The notes: a model not told the origin generated them from the letters alone. Positions 18,889 to 28,995 are shown, counted from the first letter of the stretch. The stretch: DNA of 64,000 nt from Chryseobacterium carnipullorum (GCF_900142785.1 NZ_FRCD01000009.1:62001-126000), one strand, 5' to 3'. Translations and numbers: made by a program.

Positions 18889-19908
18889 ATGTCATCCAAT
18901 AAAAACGCACTGATCCGTTACAAAACATTAGACAAATGCCTTAAGAACAAATACCGGAAGTATACGCTGGAAGATCTTATTGATGCGTGTTCTGATGCTC
19001 TTTTTGAATTTGAAGGAAAAGAATCTTATGTCAGCAGGAGAACTGTTCAGCTTGACCTGCAAAATATGCGAAGTGAAAAATTCGGGTATGAAGCGCCGAT
19101 TGAGGTATATGAAAGGAAATACTACCGATACAGCGACTCTGAGTACAGTATCCACAATATTTCCGTGAATGAAAGCGATCTGAAAGCGATGAATAATGCT
19201 GTTCAGATCCTGAAGCAGTTCAAAGATTTCTCTATGTTTAAAGAGATGAACGGGGTAATTCAGAAACTGGAAGATTCCATCCATTCTACAGGCCAGAAAT
19301 CTATTATTCATCTGGATAAAAATGAGCAGCTGAAAGGGCTTGAACATATCGACATTCTTTACGAAAGTATCTCCAGCAAAAAAGTTCTGAATATTCTCTA
19401 CCGAAGTTTTACTGCCAAAGAATCCAGCAATTATGTGGTTCATCCTCAACTTCTGAAGGAATTCAATAACCGCTGGTTCCTGATCTGTCAGCATAAAGGC
19501 AAAATGTACAATTTAGCCCTGGACCGTATGGAAAGCATTAGCATAGAAGAAAATGTTGTGTATATTGATAAAGATCTGGATGGTGATGAGTATTTTAAAG
19601 ATATTGTCGGAGTAACCGTTTCGGATACGATGGCTCCAAGAAATGTCATTTTCTTTGTAGACTCTCACAATGCCCCGTACGTGAAAACAAAACCCATCCA
19701 TAAAAGTCAGGAAATCATCAGCGAAACAGAAAAAGGCACATTATTTAAGGTCTGTGTACAACTTAACTTTGAACTGGAAAGACTGCTGCTTGGATTTGGA
19801 GATTCTCTGATCGTTCACAAGCCAAGAAAACTGAGATTAAAACTGCAGGCTAAGTTTAGGGCGGGATATAAAAATTATGAGAATTTAAAAATTCCGGATG
19901 AGGACTAA
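18889..19908 (+). CDS. WYL-domain transcriptional regulator (339 aa)
   Basis: An N-terminal helix-turn-helix (about residues 5-70: ALIRYKTLDKCLKNKYRKYTLEDLIDACSD, then SRRTVQLDLQNMR) is followed by a WYL ligand-sensing domain (LNILYRSF, VHPQLLKEFNNRWFLICQHKGKMYNLALDRMESI) and a C-terminal WCX-like extension (about 245-335). WYL proteins are often activators responding to nucleic-acid ligands in damage and defence systems. Its position near rtcB and before the rlaP and TROVE operons makes it the best candidate to bind the shared CGCA-N7-TGCG operator; that link is inference. Confidence 0.87.
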   Translation: MSSNKNALIRYKTLDKCLKNKYRKYTLEDLIDACSDALFEFEGKESYVSRRTVQLDLQNMRSEKFGYEAPIEVYERKYYRYSDSEYSIHNISVNESDLKAMNNAVQILKQFKDFSMFKEMNGVIQKLEDSIHSTGQKSIIHLDKNEQLKGLEHIDILYESISSKKVLNILYRSFTAKESSNYVVHPQLLKEFNNRWFLICQHKGKMYNLALDRMESISIEENVVYIDKDLDGDEYFKDIVGVTVSDTMAPRNVIFFVDSHNAPYVKTKPIHKSQEIISETEKGTLFKVCVQLNFELERLLLGFGDSLIVHKPRKLRLKLQAKFRAGYKNYENLKIPDED

Positions 19909-19978
19909 TTTAATTCTTCCTGAGTTTTTTAACCGCAAAAGAGATATTTTTAAGTTAAATACTTTGCGAATAGGGAGC

Positions 19979-20092
19979 TCACTTAAGTTTTTTGAAAATC
20001 AAAGATTTTCGTGATGACAAAAATTTGCCGGAGTGAAATTCCCCTTCCGTGGAGGGGTGGCGAAAATTCAAAGAATTTTTGACGGGGTGGTT
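19979..20092 (+). repeat. Dispersed intergenic repeat, family A, copy 2 (long form)
   Basis: Starts CACTTAAGTTTT, continues through a GATGACAAA segment and ends with the 55-bp core (20038-20092). The long form matches 47187-47295 along its whole length; the copy at 2461 shares only the core. Confidence 0.8.
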
Positions 20093-20180
20093 CAAAGTAA
20101 ACTTTAAAACACTTACCACCACTAATAATTTCAAAATGGCTCAGAAATTGTATTAATCTGCACATTAAAAAAATCATACT

Positions 20181-20318
20181 ATGAAATCAAGAATATTTAA
20201 AGCATTGATTGCAATTATAGCGCCTATTGCGATAGAGTATATCGTAAAAAAGATATCTGAGAAATTAGATAAAAAAGAAGAAGATAAAGGAAATGGTCCA
20301 AAGCAGATTACTGCTTAA
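20181..20318 (+). CDS. Small membrane-active-like protein (45 aa)
   Basis: Reads MKSRIFKALIAIIAPIAIEY followed by IVKKISEKLDKKEEDKGNGP and KQITA. The first half is a hydrophobic, possibly amphipathic helix and the second half is Lys/Glu/Asp-rich. It has a good ATG and is followed 34 bases later by a terminator, so it is probably a real small gene. No family is recognised; it could be a small inner-membrane protein. Confidence 0.5.
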   Translation: MKSRIFKALIAIIAPIAIEYIVKKISEKLDKKEEDKGNGPKQITA

Positions 20319-20351
20319 AACCTGAAAGTAGTTAGAATTTAATTTTATTGA

Positions 20352-20390
20352 AAAGAGGCCGTCACTTATGTGTACAGCCTCTTTTTTTAT
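20352..20390 (+). terminator. Terminator after the small ORF
   Basis: AAAGAGGC and GCCTCTTT arms followed by seven T; it also lies at the 3' side of the convergent cobC gene. Confidence 0.7.
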
Positions 20391-20401
20391 TTTTTATCGA
20401 A

Positions 20402-20956
20402 TCATCCGTTCAGCTTCTTCACAGAAAAATTTCCTTCATTCACCTGAATAATCACTTTCTTTCCGTAGTCGATCTGTATCTTAAATAAATTCTCCAAAGG
20501 AAACTCTAAAATTGACTGTATAATCAGACGGATGACTCCGCCGTGGGTAACAAGTAAAGCTTTATCCATATTGTTCTCGGCAGTAAATTCATTCCAAAAG
20601 CTCATTACACGAGCCTTCATATCGAGCAGACTTTCTCCTCCGGCAGCTTTTACATTGACAAAATCGTAATACCAGGGATTGATTTCTTCTTCGGGAATAT
20701 CAGTCCATTTTTTCATTTCCCAGCGGCCGAAATTCATTTCCCGAAGCCTTTCATCTGTCTTATAATTCAATTTAAAATGTTCTGCCAAAAGGGTACATCT
20801 GCCGGAAGGACTTGAAATTACGTGATCAAAATTTTCATCAAGATCCAAAGCTCTAAAATCTTCAGCAAAATTATTTCGTAAAGGAATATCTGAAAAACCA
20901 TAGCACAGATTCTCAGGATTTTCTACAGCTGTATGTCGGATTAAATGAATTTCCAT
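20402..20956 (-). CDS. cobC: Alpha-ribazole phosphatase-like histidine phosphatase
   Basis: Histidine-phosphatase fold: IHLIRHTAVENPENLCYG with the catalytic RHT near residue 7, then MNFGRWEMKKW and LLVTHGGVIRLI with the second His. It would dephosphorylate alpha-ribazole 5'-phosphate in the lower-ligand branch of cobalamin assembly. Start MEIHLIRH (20956) is chosen because the active-site strand must be near the N-terminus. It overlaps the end of cobS by 16 bases, indicating coupled expression. A generic phosphatase role is possible, but the context favours cobC. Confidence 0.85.
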   Translation of the reverse strand: MEIHLIRHTAVENPENLCYGFSDIPLRNNFAEDFRALDLDENFDHVISSPSGRCTLLAEHFKLNYKTDERLREMNFGRWEMKKWTDIPEEEINPWYYDFVNVKAAGGESLLDMKARVMSFWNEFTAENNMDKALLVTHGGVIRLIIQSILEFPLENLFKIQIDYGKKVIIQVNEGNFSVKKLNG

Positions 20957-21723
20957 ACGATCATTGTTCCTAAATAAAACAAAACTTCGCAAACCTGCTG
21001 TACAGAGCCCAGACAATCTCCGGTATATCCTCCGATCTGTTTTTTAAAATACCATCCCATATAGATTTTTCCTAAGTAGGCCAGTGTAAAAGCGAAGATC
21101 AGACGCCAGTCCGGAATAAGAGCAAAAGCAACCAGAACACTTATAAATCCTGTTACTAAGGCAGTCCCTTTCAAAGGTTTATTGGCTAGAGGCTTAGATT
21201 TGCTGGTATCAATATCTGTTACATACTCATGAGTATAGATCATCGTTCCCGAAATAAACCGGCTTGACGTATGAGCCAGGACGATAATACCCAAAACTTT
21301 AAACAAATCTACGGTTCCCAGCGCCTGAATACTGTAAAACTTCAGTGCAAACAGAAGAACAATACCAATCGTTCCGTAGGCTCCTACTCTGCTGTCTTTC
21401 ATAATGGTAAGGATCTTTTCTTTTCCATATCCCCCTCCGAAACTGTCACACATATCCGTGAAACCGTCTTCATGAAAAGCCCCGGTCAGCAAAACACTGC
21501 CAATCATCATCAGAACAATACCTGTTTCCAGATTAAAAAGCTGAACCGATAAATATAAAATCAACGCATTAATCAATCCCACCAGCAATCCTACCGAGGC
21601 GAAATATTTTTGAGATCTATTCATAATCTCACTTGAATACGGAACCTTAAAAGGAACCGGGATTCTCGTAAAAAACATCAATGCAGTGGCGAAATAGGTT
21701 ATTTCGTTTTTTATGACTTTCAT
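20941..21723 (-). CDS. cobS: Adenosylcobinamide-GDP ribazoletransferase
   Basis: A 260-residue integral membrane enzyme starting MKVIKNEITYFATALMFFTRIPVP, with the conserved acidic segment GAFHEDGFTDMCDSFGGGYGKEKILTIMKDSRVGAYG (about residues 81-117) that binds metal and substrate, and five to six further membrane helices. It joins alpha-ribazole (phosphate) to adenosylcobinamide-GDP, the last step of cobalamin assembly. Operonic with cobC. No cobU gene is in the window. Confidence 0.93.
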   Translation of the reverse strand: MKVIKNEITYFATALMFFTRIPVPFKVPYSSEIMNRSQKYFASVGLLVGLINALILYLSVQLFNLETGIVLMMIGSVLLTGAFHEDGFTDMCDSFGGGYGKEKILTIMKDSRVGAYGTIGIVLLFALKFYSIQALGTVDLFKVLGIIVLAHTSSRFISGTMIYTHEYVTDIDTSKSKPLANKPLKGTALVTGFISVLVAFALIPDWRLIFAFTLAYLGKIYMGWYFKKQIGGYTGDCLGSVQQVCEVLFYLGTMIVWKFI

Positions 21724-21884
21724 CTATCTTTATTAAAGGTCAGTAAAATTAACAATATTAAATCACTATTTGCCATTAAAAGATCAATAGGAAAATGGAA
21801 AACATGAGGGTTATCATCTGCAATAACTACTTTTTACTTTTGTAATATTTTACTTTTGCCAACTGATAACCTTAAAAAAAACAA

Positions 21885-22910
21885 ATGAAAAAAGCTTATT
21901 TTGCCGGATTATGCCTTATATTCCTGGCAAGCTGTTCAGGTACTAATGACGATCTGCTCAATTCTAAAGAACAAGATCAGTTGCAAAGTCCTGACAAACT
22001 GAATAATAAGAATGAATTAGCGCGAGGGGGTTTCAGAGATCCTTCAACTCCCACTGAAGATACTCCTCCCAGCGGGATATGGTCTACCTCTATCTACATC
22101 ACCAACACGATTTATGGTTTTTACAGTAATTACACCAAAAAATATCTGTACGGAAATTCTCCTTTAGCTTCCGAACTTCCTAAATCATACCCTGGCCTTG
22201 GTTTTTATGGTATGGATAGATTCTTAGGATCAGCTGATGGAAATGGTCCTGTCATTTCAAGTTGGTTCAATACAGTTAATAATGATTTGGTATTAACGAC
22301 CGACCCTAATGAGTTGAACGGACAAAGTCACTGGCAGAAAAAAGATGTCGGAACAAGCTATAATGGTGATGAACCCGGAAGTTATCCAATTTACAGATAT
22401 TCCAATTCCAGTAACAAGACTCACTTTTACACCCGGGATTATAATGAATTAGGAAATGGAAAAGATGGATTTGTCTATGAAGGAATTTCTTTCTACTTAA
22501 AAGAATCAGGACCTAAACCTTTCAGAGTTCGTGACGGAACTTTCTTCGAGGATAATAAAACAGGAGCGGTATATATTGTATTTGAAAGTACCTTAAGACG
22601 TATTGATTCCTGGTCCGTTGTTAATGGATTATTTGATTTTAAGCCTAACCCAAGAAACGGTAAGCCCAAAGATTGGCTGATATTGAAAGTTGATATTGAA
22701 AATTATACAGGTACCAGAGGAGCTGACATCAATTCATCCACTCAACTCGTACAAAATACTGACGGCAAAATGTATATGGTAGACGACGGATTATACAGAT
22801 ACATTCCTACCACTCAAATATTCAATACCTATAATTTTAATGAAGATGCTGTTCAGCATAAATATGTACGAATGATGTTCACAGGTAAAGATATTGCCAA
22901 AACCTATTAA
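21885..22910 (+). CDS. Lipoprotein with DUF5648-like repeats (341 aa)
   Basis: Lipoprotein signal with lipobox FLASC (Cys17). The central part (about 65-210) contains segments such as YPIYRYSNSSNKTHFYTRDYNEL and FVYEGISFYLKE, the pattern of the DUF5648 domain found in secreted and surface proteins. The C-terminal third (about 210-341) has two similar halves (FRVRDGTFFEDNKTGAVYIV and QLVQNTDGKMYMVDDGLYRY), suggesting an internal repeat. Two TACTTTTG -7-like elements (21835, 21851) lie upstream. It sits between cobS and cobT on the opposite strand. Confidence 0.75.
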   Translation: MKKAYFAGLCLIFLASCSGTNDDLLNSKEQDQLQSPDKLNNKNELARGGFRDPSTPTEDTPPSGIWSTSIYITNTIYGFYSNYTKKYLYGNSPLASELPKSYPGLGFYGMDRFLGSADGNGPVISSWFNTVNNDLVLTTDPNELNGQSHWQKKDVGTSYNGDEPGSYPIYRYSNSSNKTHFYTRDYNELGNGKDGFVYEGISFYLKESGPKPFRVRDGTFFEDNKTGAVYIVFESTLRRIDSWSVVNGLFDFKPNPRNGKPKDWLILKVDIENYTGTRGADINSSTQLVQNTDGKMYMVDDGLYRYIPTTQIFNTYNFNEDAVQHKYVRMMFTGKDIAKTY

Positions 22911-22932
22911 TAGAGTTAGTTAAATAATAGAC

Positions 22933-22958
22933 AAAGGGGCTTCATTGCCCCTTTTTTA
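22933..22958 (+). terminator. Terminator of the DUF5648-like lipoprotein gene
   Basis: AAAGGGGC-TTCATT-GCCCCTTTTTT, a compact stem with a T run directly after the gene. Confidence 0.85.
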
Positions 22959-23018
22959 TTTTCAGAAAGTTCATTTTGTAATGGCACTACACTGGTTAGA
23001 TAAGTCATAGAAAAAAGT

Positions 23019-24125
<1,107 letters not shown>

Positions 24126-24271
24126 TCAGACATGAGACTCTAGGTTAAGGAAAAGATTGAGATTGAGCAAGATTAAGGATCATGTCGACAACTATTTTTT
24201 ATATTTTGAAAATTTATCGCCTTAACTATTTTTACCCCCTCATCCAACATCTACAAAATCGTAAACTCTAA

Positions 24272-25117
<846 letters not shown>

Positions 25118-25137
25118 ATAGTTATGAGTTATCAATA

Positions 25138-25785
25138 ATGGGAATATTTGATTTTTTTAAATGGAAAAGTAGATCTTCGGTGTTCAACAGTGAGATCAAA
25201 GCTCCTGAATCTGTTATTCATCCTTTTACAAAGCAATGCCAGCTTTTAAAGGAGGAATTTGGTTTGGTCATTCCCCAGTCTTCTATTGACTGCCTGATTC
25301 GTTTCAATCTTCCGGTAGACAACTATTATTACAGTCTTTTTTGGCATTTTAAAAATGATTTTCTTGAAGTTTTTTATAATGAAAAATTTATTCAATGGGT
25401 TGTAAACCGCTATAAAGAAGTATATGGTGCAGATGCGGATTTGAAAATCTTACAGGAACAATTAGACGAGGCAAAATTTGAGTTCGATCTAAAGAATGAT
25501 TCCTTTCAAAGCAATATTATTGACTTTGATCTCATCAATCAATGCTATGCTGAATTTAAAGCTTCCGGTGAAAAACTTATGATCACGATTAATTTCGATT
25601 ATGAGAATCTGATCCTTAACACAGAAATGAAAGGATATGTAGGTCAGAATTATCCCAGTTTTAATGGACTTTATAAAACAACGGCTGGCATACAATATAA
25701 ACAGCTGGAAGATTTTAAATTACTGGAAGATATTATCCAAAATTTACTGGATGAAAAAGAGAAAAATAAGAACTTTCCTTTTTAA
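25138..25785 (+). CDS. Protein of unknown function in the rlaP operon (215 aa)
   Basis: Begins MGIFDFFKWKSR, has no signal peptide or membrane segment, and is acidic with several aromatic residues (VDNYYYSLFWHFKNDFLEVFYN). The C-terminal half looks beta-rich (KLMITINFDYENLILNTEMKGYVG) and ends in a charged helix. No family is recognised. It starts 20 bases after rlaP and is followed by a terminator, so it belongs to the operon under the RNA-repair operator. Confidence 0.6.
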   Translation: MGIFDFFKWKSRSSVFNSEIKAPESVIHPFTKQCQLLKEEFGLVIPQSSIDCLIRFNLPVDNYYYSLFWHFKNDFLEVFYNEKFIQWVVNRYKEVYGADADLKILQEQLDEAKFEFDLKNDSFQSNIIDFDLINQCYAEFKASGEKLMITINFDYENLILNTEMKGYVGQNYPSFNGLYKTTAGIQYKQLEDFKLLEDIIQNLLDEKEKNKNFPF

Positions 25786-25841
25786 CAGAATCTGATATTA
25801 GAAATAAAATTAGTTTACCCAACTGACTCCTATAAATAAAG

Positions 25842-25869
25842 AAAGTTCCTTTTTTAAGGGACTTTTTTT
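25842..25869 (+). terminator. Terminator of the first rlaP operon
   Basis: AAAGTTCCTT and AAGGGACTTT arms (one G-U) followed by TTTTT. Confidence 0.7.
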
Positions 25870-25994
25870 GTTTAAGCAAATTTCTAAATCTTACTTCCTA
25901 AAATAAAATTAAAAAAAATAATTAATACACACAAAATCAAATATTTATAAAAATATTTATTTTTTCTCAATTATTTTTTTTATAAAATAATTCT

Positions 25995-26031
25995 ACGCAA
26001 AAACATTGCGCACTCATACTCTTACTTTGCA
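25995..26031 (+). promoter_or_regulatory. RNA-repair operator/promoter, copy 3 (Y RNA/TROVE operon)
   Basis: ACGCA, 7 bases, TGCGCACT, 8 bases, TACTTTGCA, ending 10 bases before the tRNA-like RNA. It matches copy 2 in 5 of the 7 spacer bases nearest the palindrome (AAAACA shared) and copy 1 in spacing. An AT-only stretch precedes it (25905-25990). Confidence 0.8.
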
Positions 26032-26041
26032 TCATCAATAA

Positions 26042-26176
26042 GGAGGCTGTAGCTCAGATGGTAGAGCAACGTAAAAACACTTTATACTAATTTTAATCTG
26101 CTTAGGCAGGTGTGATCCATAAAGTTACTTCGCTTTTCACGCCGTAGGCCGCCGGTTCGAGTCCGGTCAGCCTCCC
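26042..26176 (+). ncRNA. tRNA-like RNA with inserted arm, candidate bacterial Y RNA
   Basis: The ends fold as a tRNA: a 7-bp acceptor stem (GGAGGCT 26042-26048 with AGCCTCC 26169-26175), a D arm (GCTC/GAGC with GG in the loop, 26052-26067) and a T arm (GCCGG-TTCGAGT-CCGGT, 26151-26167). In place of an anticodon arm there are about 75 bases with a stem CGT/ACG plus AAAA/TTTT flanking a single unpaired C (26138), an inner 7-bp stem (ACTTTAT 26079 / ATAAAGT 26119) and a CTGC-TTAG-GCAG hairpin. No CCA is encoded and one extra base (C26168) sits between T stem and acceptor. It lies directly before the Ro60 homologue and under the shared operator, as expected of YrlA-type Y RNAs. Confidence 0.8.
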
Positions 26177-26181
26177 TGATT

Positions 26182-26251
26182 GAAGCGGTGCGAGATTTAG
26201 GTTACTTCGATTCAAAAAAACGCCTTAATCAATTTTTAACCGCTTCTTTTT
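26182..26251 (+). terminator. Long hairpin between the Y RNA and TROVE gene
   Basis: GAAGCGGT (26182-26189) pairs with ACCGCTTC (26239-26246), followed by TTTTT. The arms are 49 bases apart, with a smaller TCGATTC-type structure inside. It probably ends most transcripts after the Y RNA, with read-through into the TROVE gene. Confidence 0.55.
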
Positions 26252-26273
26252 AATGAATAAAAAAACTAAGAAT

Positions 26274-27650
26274 ATGTCAAAATTTAACACAAGAAAAACT
26301 GGGTTTGACTCCGGCATCATCGCTGGAAAATTGACAGATACAGCAGGAAAATATTCAGACGATGAGTTGCTGAGAAGGGTGGCACTGGCCAATATGCTTT
26401 TTGAATCCGATTATTATCAGCCTGCAGACGAGATCATGAAACAGATCGAAGACCTTTGCTATAAGGTGGAGGGAGAAAAAATCATCGAACTGGCTCTGGA
26501 ATGCCGTTTTGAACAAAAATTAAGACATACCCCGCTATGGCTGTTGATTCTTGCTAATGAAATTCATGACGTTTCTGTGAAAGATGCTCTTGCTAAAATT
26601 GCCAACAGACCGGATATGACCATTGACGTTCTTCAGATGCTGAAGGTAAGAAACGGTTCGTATAAAATGTCCAAGTCGATTAAAAAAGGTCTTGCAAAAG
26701 CTTTTGATAACTACGATGAATACCAGATCGCGAAATATAGAAAAAGCAATATGGATGTTTCTCTGGTAGACGTTGTGAATCTTGTACATCCAAAACCAAC
26801 CACAAAAAATGAACTGGCTCTGAAAGGGCTTGTGGAAGATACTCTACAGCCTGCCAACACTTGGGAAACAGCCCTGTCACAAGGTGCTGATAAAAAAGAG
26901 ACTTTTGAAAGAATGATCGCTGAAAAAAGTCTGGGTTCTCTGGCCATCCTGAGGAACCTGAGAAATATGACTGAAGCAGGACTTTCAAGAAACGATATAA
27001 GAACTGCAATATCCCAGGTTGGAAGTTATTGGCTTACCCCATTGAACTTTCTGGCCGCTCAGCGAAATGCTCCGGATTATACCGCAGCTATTGATGAAGC
27101 CATGAAAAATTGTTTCGTCCAGGAGAAGATTACAGGAACTACGATTCTGGCTATCGATGTTTCCGGAAGTATGGGAAGGATAACCTCGTCCAATTCCAAG
27201 TTTTCAAGAATGGATCTTGCATTTGCTATGGCCGCTGCAGGTTCGTATATTTTTGAAGATCTTATCCTTGTATTTACTGCCGGAAGCGATGCTGAGAGAA
27301 AAGGCAAGCATATGATCTGGAACGGATCCAAAGGTTTGGGACTATTCACCAATTATAGCAAAATCGCTATGGAAATGGGTGGTGGAGGTATTTTTACGTA
27401 TCAGCTTTGTGAATGGCTGAAGGAAAATGGCTATGCAAAAGATGCCGAAAGACTGGTCGTTATTTCTGATAGCCAGGATATCGACGCTCATTACGGTCTG
27501 GTCAGAAAACCGGATACCTCACCATATAAAACCTCATATATCATTGATATCTCAACCCATACCCACGGTATAAAAACAGGAAACTGGACTGCAGAGATCA
27601 ATGGATGGAGCGATAAAGTATTTCATTATATTAAGGCTCTGGAAAACTAA
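26274..27650 (+). CDS. Ro60/TROVE-domain RNA-binding protein
   Basis: The N-terminal about 290 residues are the HEAT-like TROVE ring (NTRKTGFDSGIIAGKLTDTAGKYSDDELLRRVALANMLFESDYYQPADEIM; later WETALSQGADKKETFERMIAEK), which binds misfolded RNA ends and Y RNA. The C-terminal about 165 residues are a vWA domain with an intact MIDAS motif DVSGS in TTILAIDVSGSMGRI. Start MSKFNTRK (26274) is preferred; an in-frame ATG exists at 26253. In bacteria Ro60 works with Y RNA and exonucleases in RNA quality control. It heads the operon TROVE-kinase-Thg1. Confidence 0.92.
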   Translation: MSKFNTRKTGFDSGIIAGKLTDTAGKYSDDELLRRVALANMLFESDYYQPADEIMKQIEDLCYKVEGEKIIELALECRFEQKLRHTPLWLLILANEIHDVSVKDALAKIANRPDMTIDVLQMLKVRNGSYKMSKSIKKGLAKAFDNYDEYQIAKYRKSNMDVSLVDVVNLVHPKPTTKNELALKGLVEDTLQPANTWETALSQGADKKETFERMIAEKSLGSLAILRNLRNMTEAGLSRNDIRTAISQVGSYWLTPLNFLAAQRNAPDYTAAIDEAMKNCFVQEKITGTTILAIDVSGSMGRITSSNSKFSRMDLAFAMAAAGSYIFEDLILVFTAGSDAERKGKHMIWNGSKGLGLFTNYSKIAMEMGGGGIFTYQLCEWLKENGYAKDAERLVVISDSQDIDAHYGLVRKPDTSPYKTSYIIDISTHTHGIKTGNWTAEINGWSDKVFHYIKALEN

Positions 27651-27698
27651 TGGTTTCCGGAGTTCTTTTTAATCAACTGAATTAACTATTTAATAATA

Positions 27699-28133
27699 AT
27701 GGAAATGATTATTTTCATCGGGATCCCAGCCAGTGGAAAAAGTTCTTTATATAAGGAGTTTTTTTTCAATTCTCATATCAGAATAAGCATGGATCTTCTC
27801 AATACGAGAAATAAGGAAGGAAAACTACTTCGGTACTGTTTTGAAACGCAATCCAAAATGGTTATTGACAATACAAATGTTACAAAGGAAGGCAGGAAGA
27901 AATATATTGAACTGGCCAAACAAAACAAATATGAGATTATTGGATATTATTTTGAAAGTACTATTCAGAATTCTTTGGAAAGAAATAAAAACCGAAAGGA
28001 ATCCATTAATGAAGCTGGTATAAAAACAAAATATAAGGAATTGGAAAAGCCTCTGCATGAGGAAGGGTTTGATCATATCCGGACTGTAAACATTATCGAT
28101 AATGAATTTATAATCACCACTTATGAAGTTTGA
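27699..28133 (+). CDS. Polynucleotide-kinase-like P-loop kinase (144 aa)
   Basis: The N-terminus IIFIGIPASGKSSLYKEFF is a Walker A loop (GIPASGKS). RISMDLLNTR and VIDNTNVTKEGRKKYIEL match the catalytic Asp and lid region of T4-PNK/AAA_33-type kinases. Only the kinase domain is present; there is no phosphatase domain. In this operon a 5'-OH RNA kinase is the natural reading, supplying the 5'-phosphate needed by a Thg1-type enzyme. The frame overlaps the thg1 start by 11 bases, suggesting translational coupling. Confidence 0.8.
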   Translation: MEMIIFIGIPASGKSSLYKEFFFNSHIRISMDLLNTRNKEGKLLRYCFETQSKMVIDNTNVTKEGRKKYIELAKQNKYEIIGYYFESTIQNSLERNKNRKESINEAGIKTKYKELEKPLHEEGFDHIRTVNIIDNEFIITTYEV

Positions 28134-28884
28134 AGAAATTGAAGTTTTAATGAGAAAAAACGAAGCCTTATCTGAGCAGTATATTCTCCCGGAGAATTTT
28201 ATTATTGTGAGATTAGACGGAAAAGGTTTTACAAAACTGACCAAAGAAAAGCTGGAACTTGAAAAGCCTTTCGATGAAAGATTTCATCTTGCAATGACAG
28301 CAACCATGCAACATCTCTTTATGGTGGGATTTAGAGTCATCTACGGCTACACACAAAGCGATGAAATTTCACTGTTGATCCACAAGGATGAAAATACATT
28401 CAGCAGAAAAGTAAGAAAATTTAACTCGGTTTTGGCAGGAGAGGCAAGCGCATTCTTCAGTTTACAGTTTCAGCAGATTGGTGTTTTCGACTGTAGAACG
28501 ATTGCCATTCCTAACCATGATATGATTCTCGATTACTTTTGCTGGAGACAGGAAGATTCTCACAGAAATTCTCTTTCTGCCTATTGTTATTGGACTTTGA
28601 TAAAAAATAATTTCACAGCTAAACAGGCTGCTACAAAAATTGAAAAAATGTCGCAATCTGATAAAAATGAGCTGCTATATCAGTTCGGGATCAATTATAA
28701 TGATCTCCCTGTCTGGCAGAAACGTGGTGTGGGAATGTATTCCAAAGAAGTAGTTAAGCAAGGTTTTAATCCTGTAACACAGTTGAGTTTGGAATGTATG
28801 AGAAATGAACTTTATCTCGAAACAAAAATACCGATAAGAGAAGATTATAGATTATTTTTGAACAGTATCCTGAAAAGTAAATAA
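28123..28884 (+). CDS. Thg1-family 3'-5' RNA polymerase (tRNA-His guanylyltransferase-like)
   Basis: The palm domain begins FIIVRLDGKGFTKLTKEKLE (metal Asp in RLDGKGF, about residues 27-33), then GYTQSDEISLLI (the second Asp-Glu pair, about 75-86) and WRQEDSHRNSLSAYCYWTL, equivalent to the HINNLYNT helix of eukaryotic Thg1. Bacterial Thg1-like proteins add templated nucleotides to the 5' end of truncated tRNAs. tRNA-His in bacteria normally already carries G-1, so repair is the likelier role. Last gene of the Y RNA/TROVE operon. Confidence 0.9.
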   Translation: MKFEEIEVLMRKNEALSEQYILPENFIIVRLDGKGFTKLTKEKLELEKPFDERFHLAMTATMQHLFMVGFRVIYGYTQSDEISLLIHKDENTFSRKVRKFNSVLAGEASAFFSLQFQQIGVFDCRTIAIPNHDMILDYFCWRQEDSHRNSLSAYCYWTLIKNNFTAKQAATKIEKMSQSDKNELLYQFGINYNDLPVWQKRGVGMYSKEVVKQGFNPVTQLSLECMRNELYLETKIPIREDYRLFLNSILKSK

Positions 28885-28995
28885 AAGAAAGACAGAAAAA
28901 TTACTGGGGGTTCATATAAAATGAAACGAATGAATGTAAAAACATATCTCATATACTCCTTATAACCATCGTATTTTACGGTTTTAAAAATTTAG

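Noticed and set aside
26042..26176. Ordinary tRNA with an intron
   Set aside because: No plausible anticodon stem and loop remain after removing a segment, the insert is structured, CCA is absent and the context is a Ro60 gene under a repair operator.
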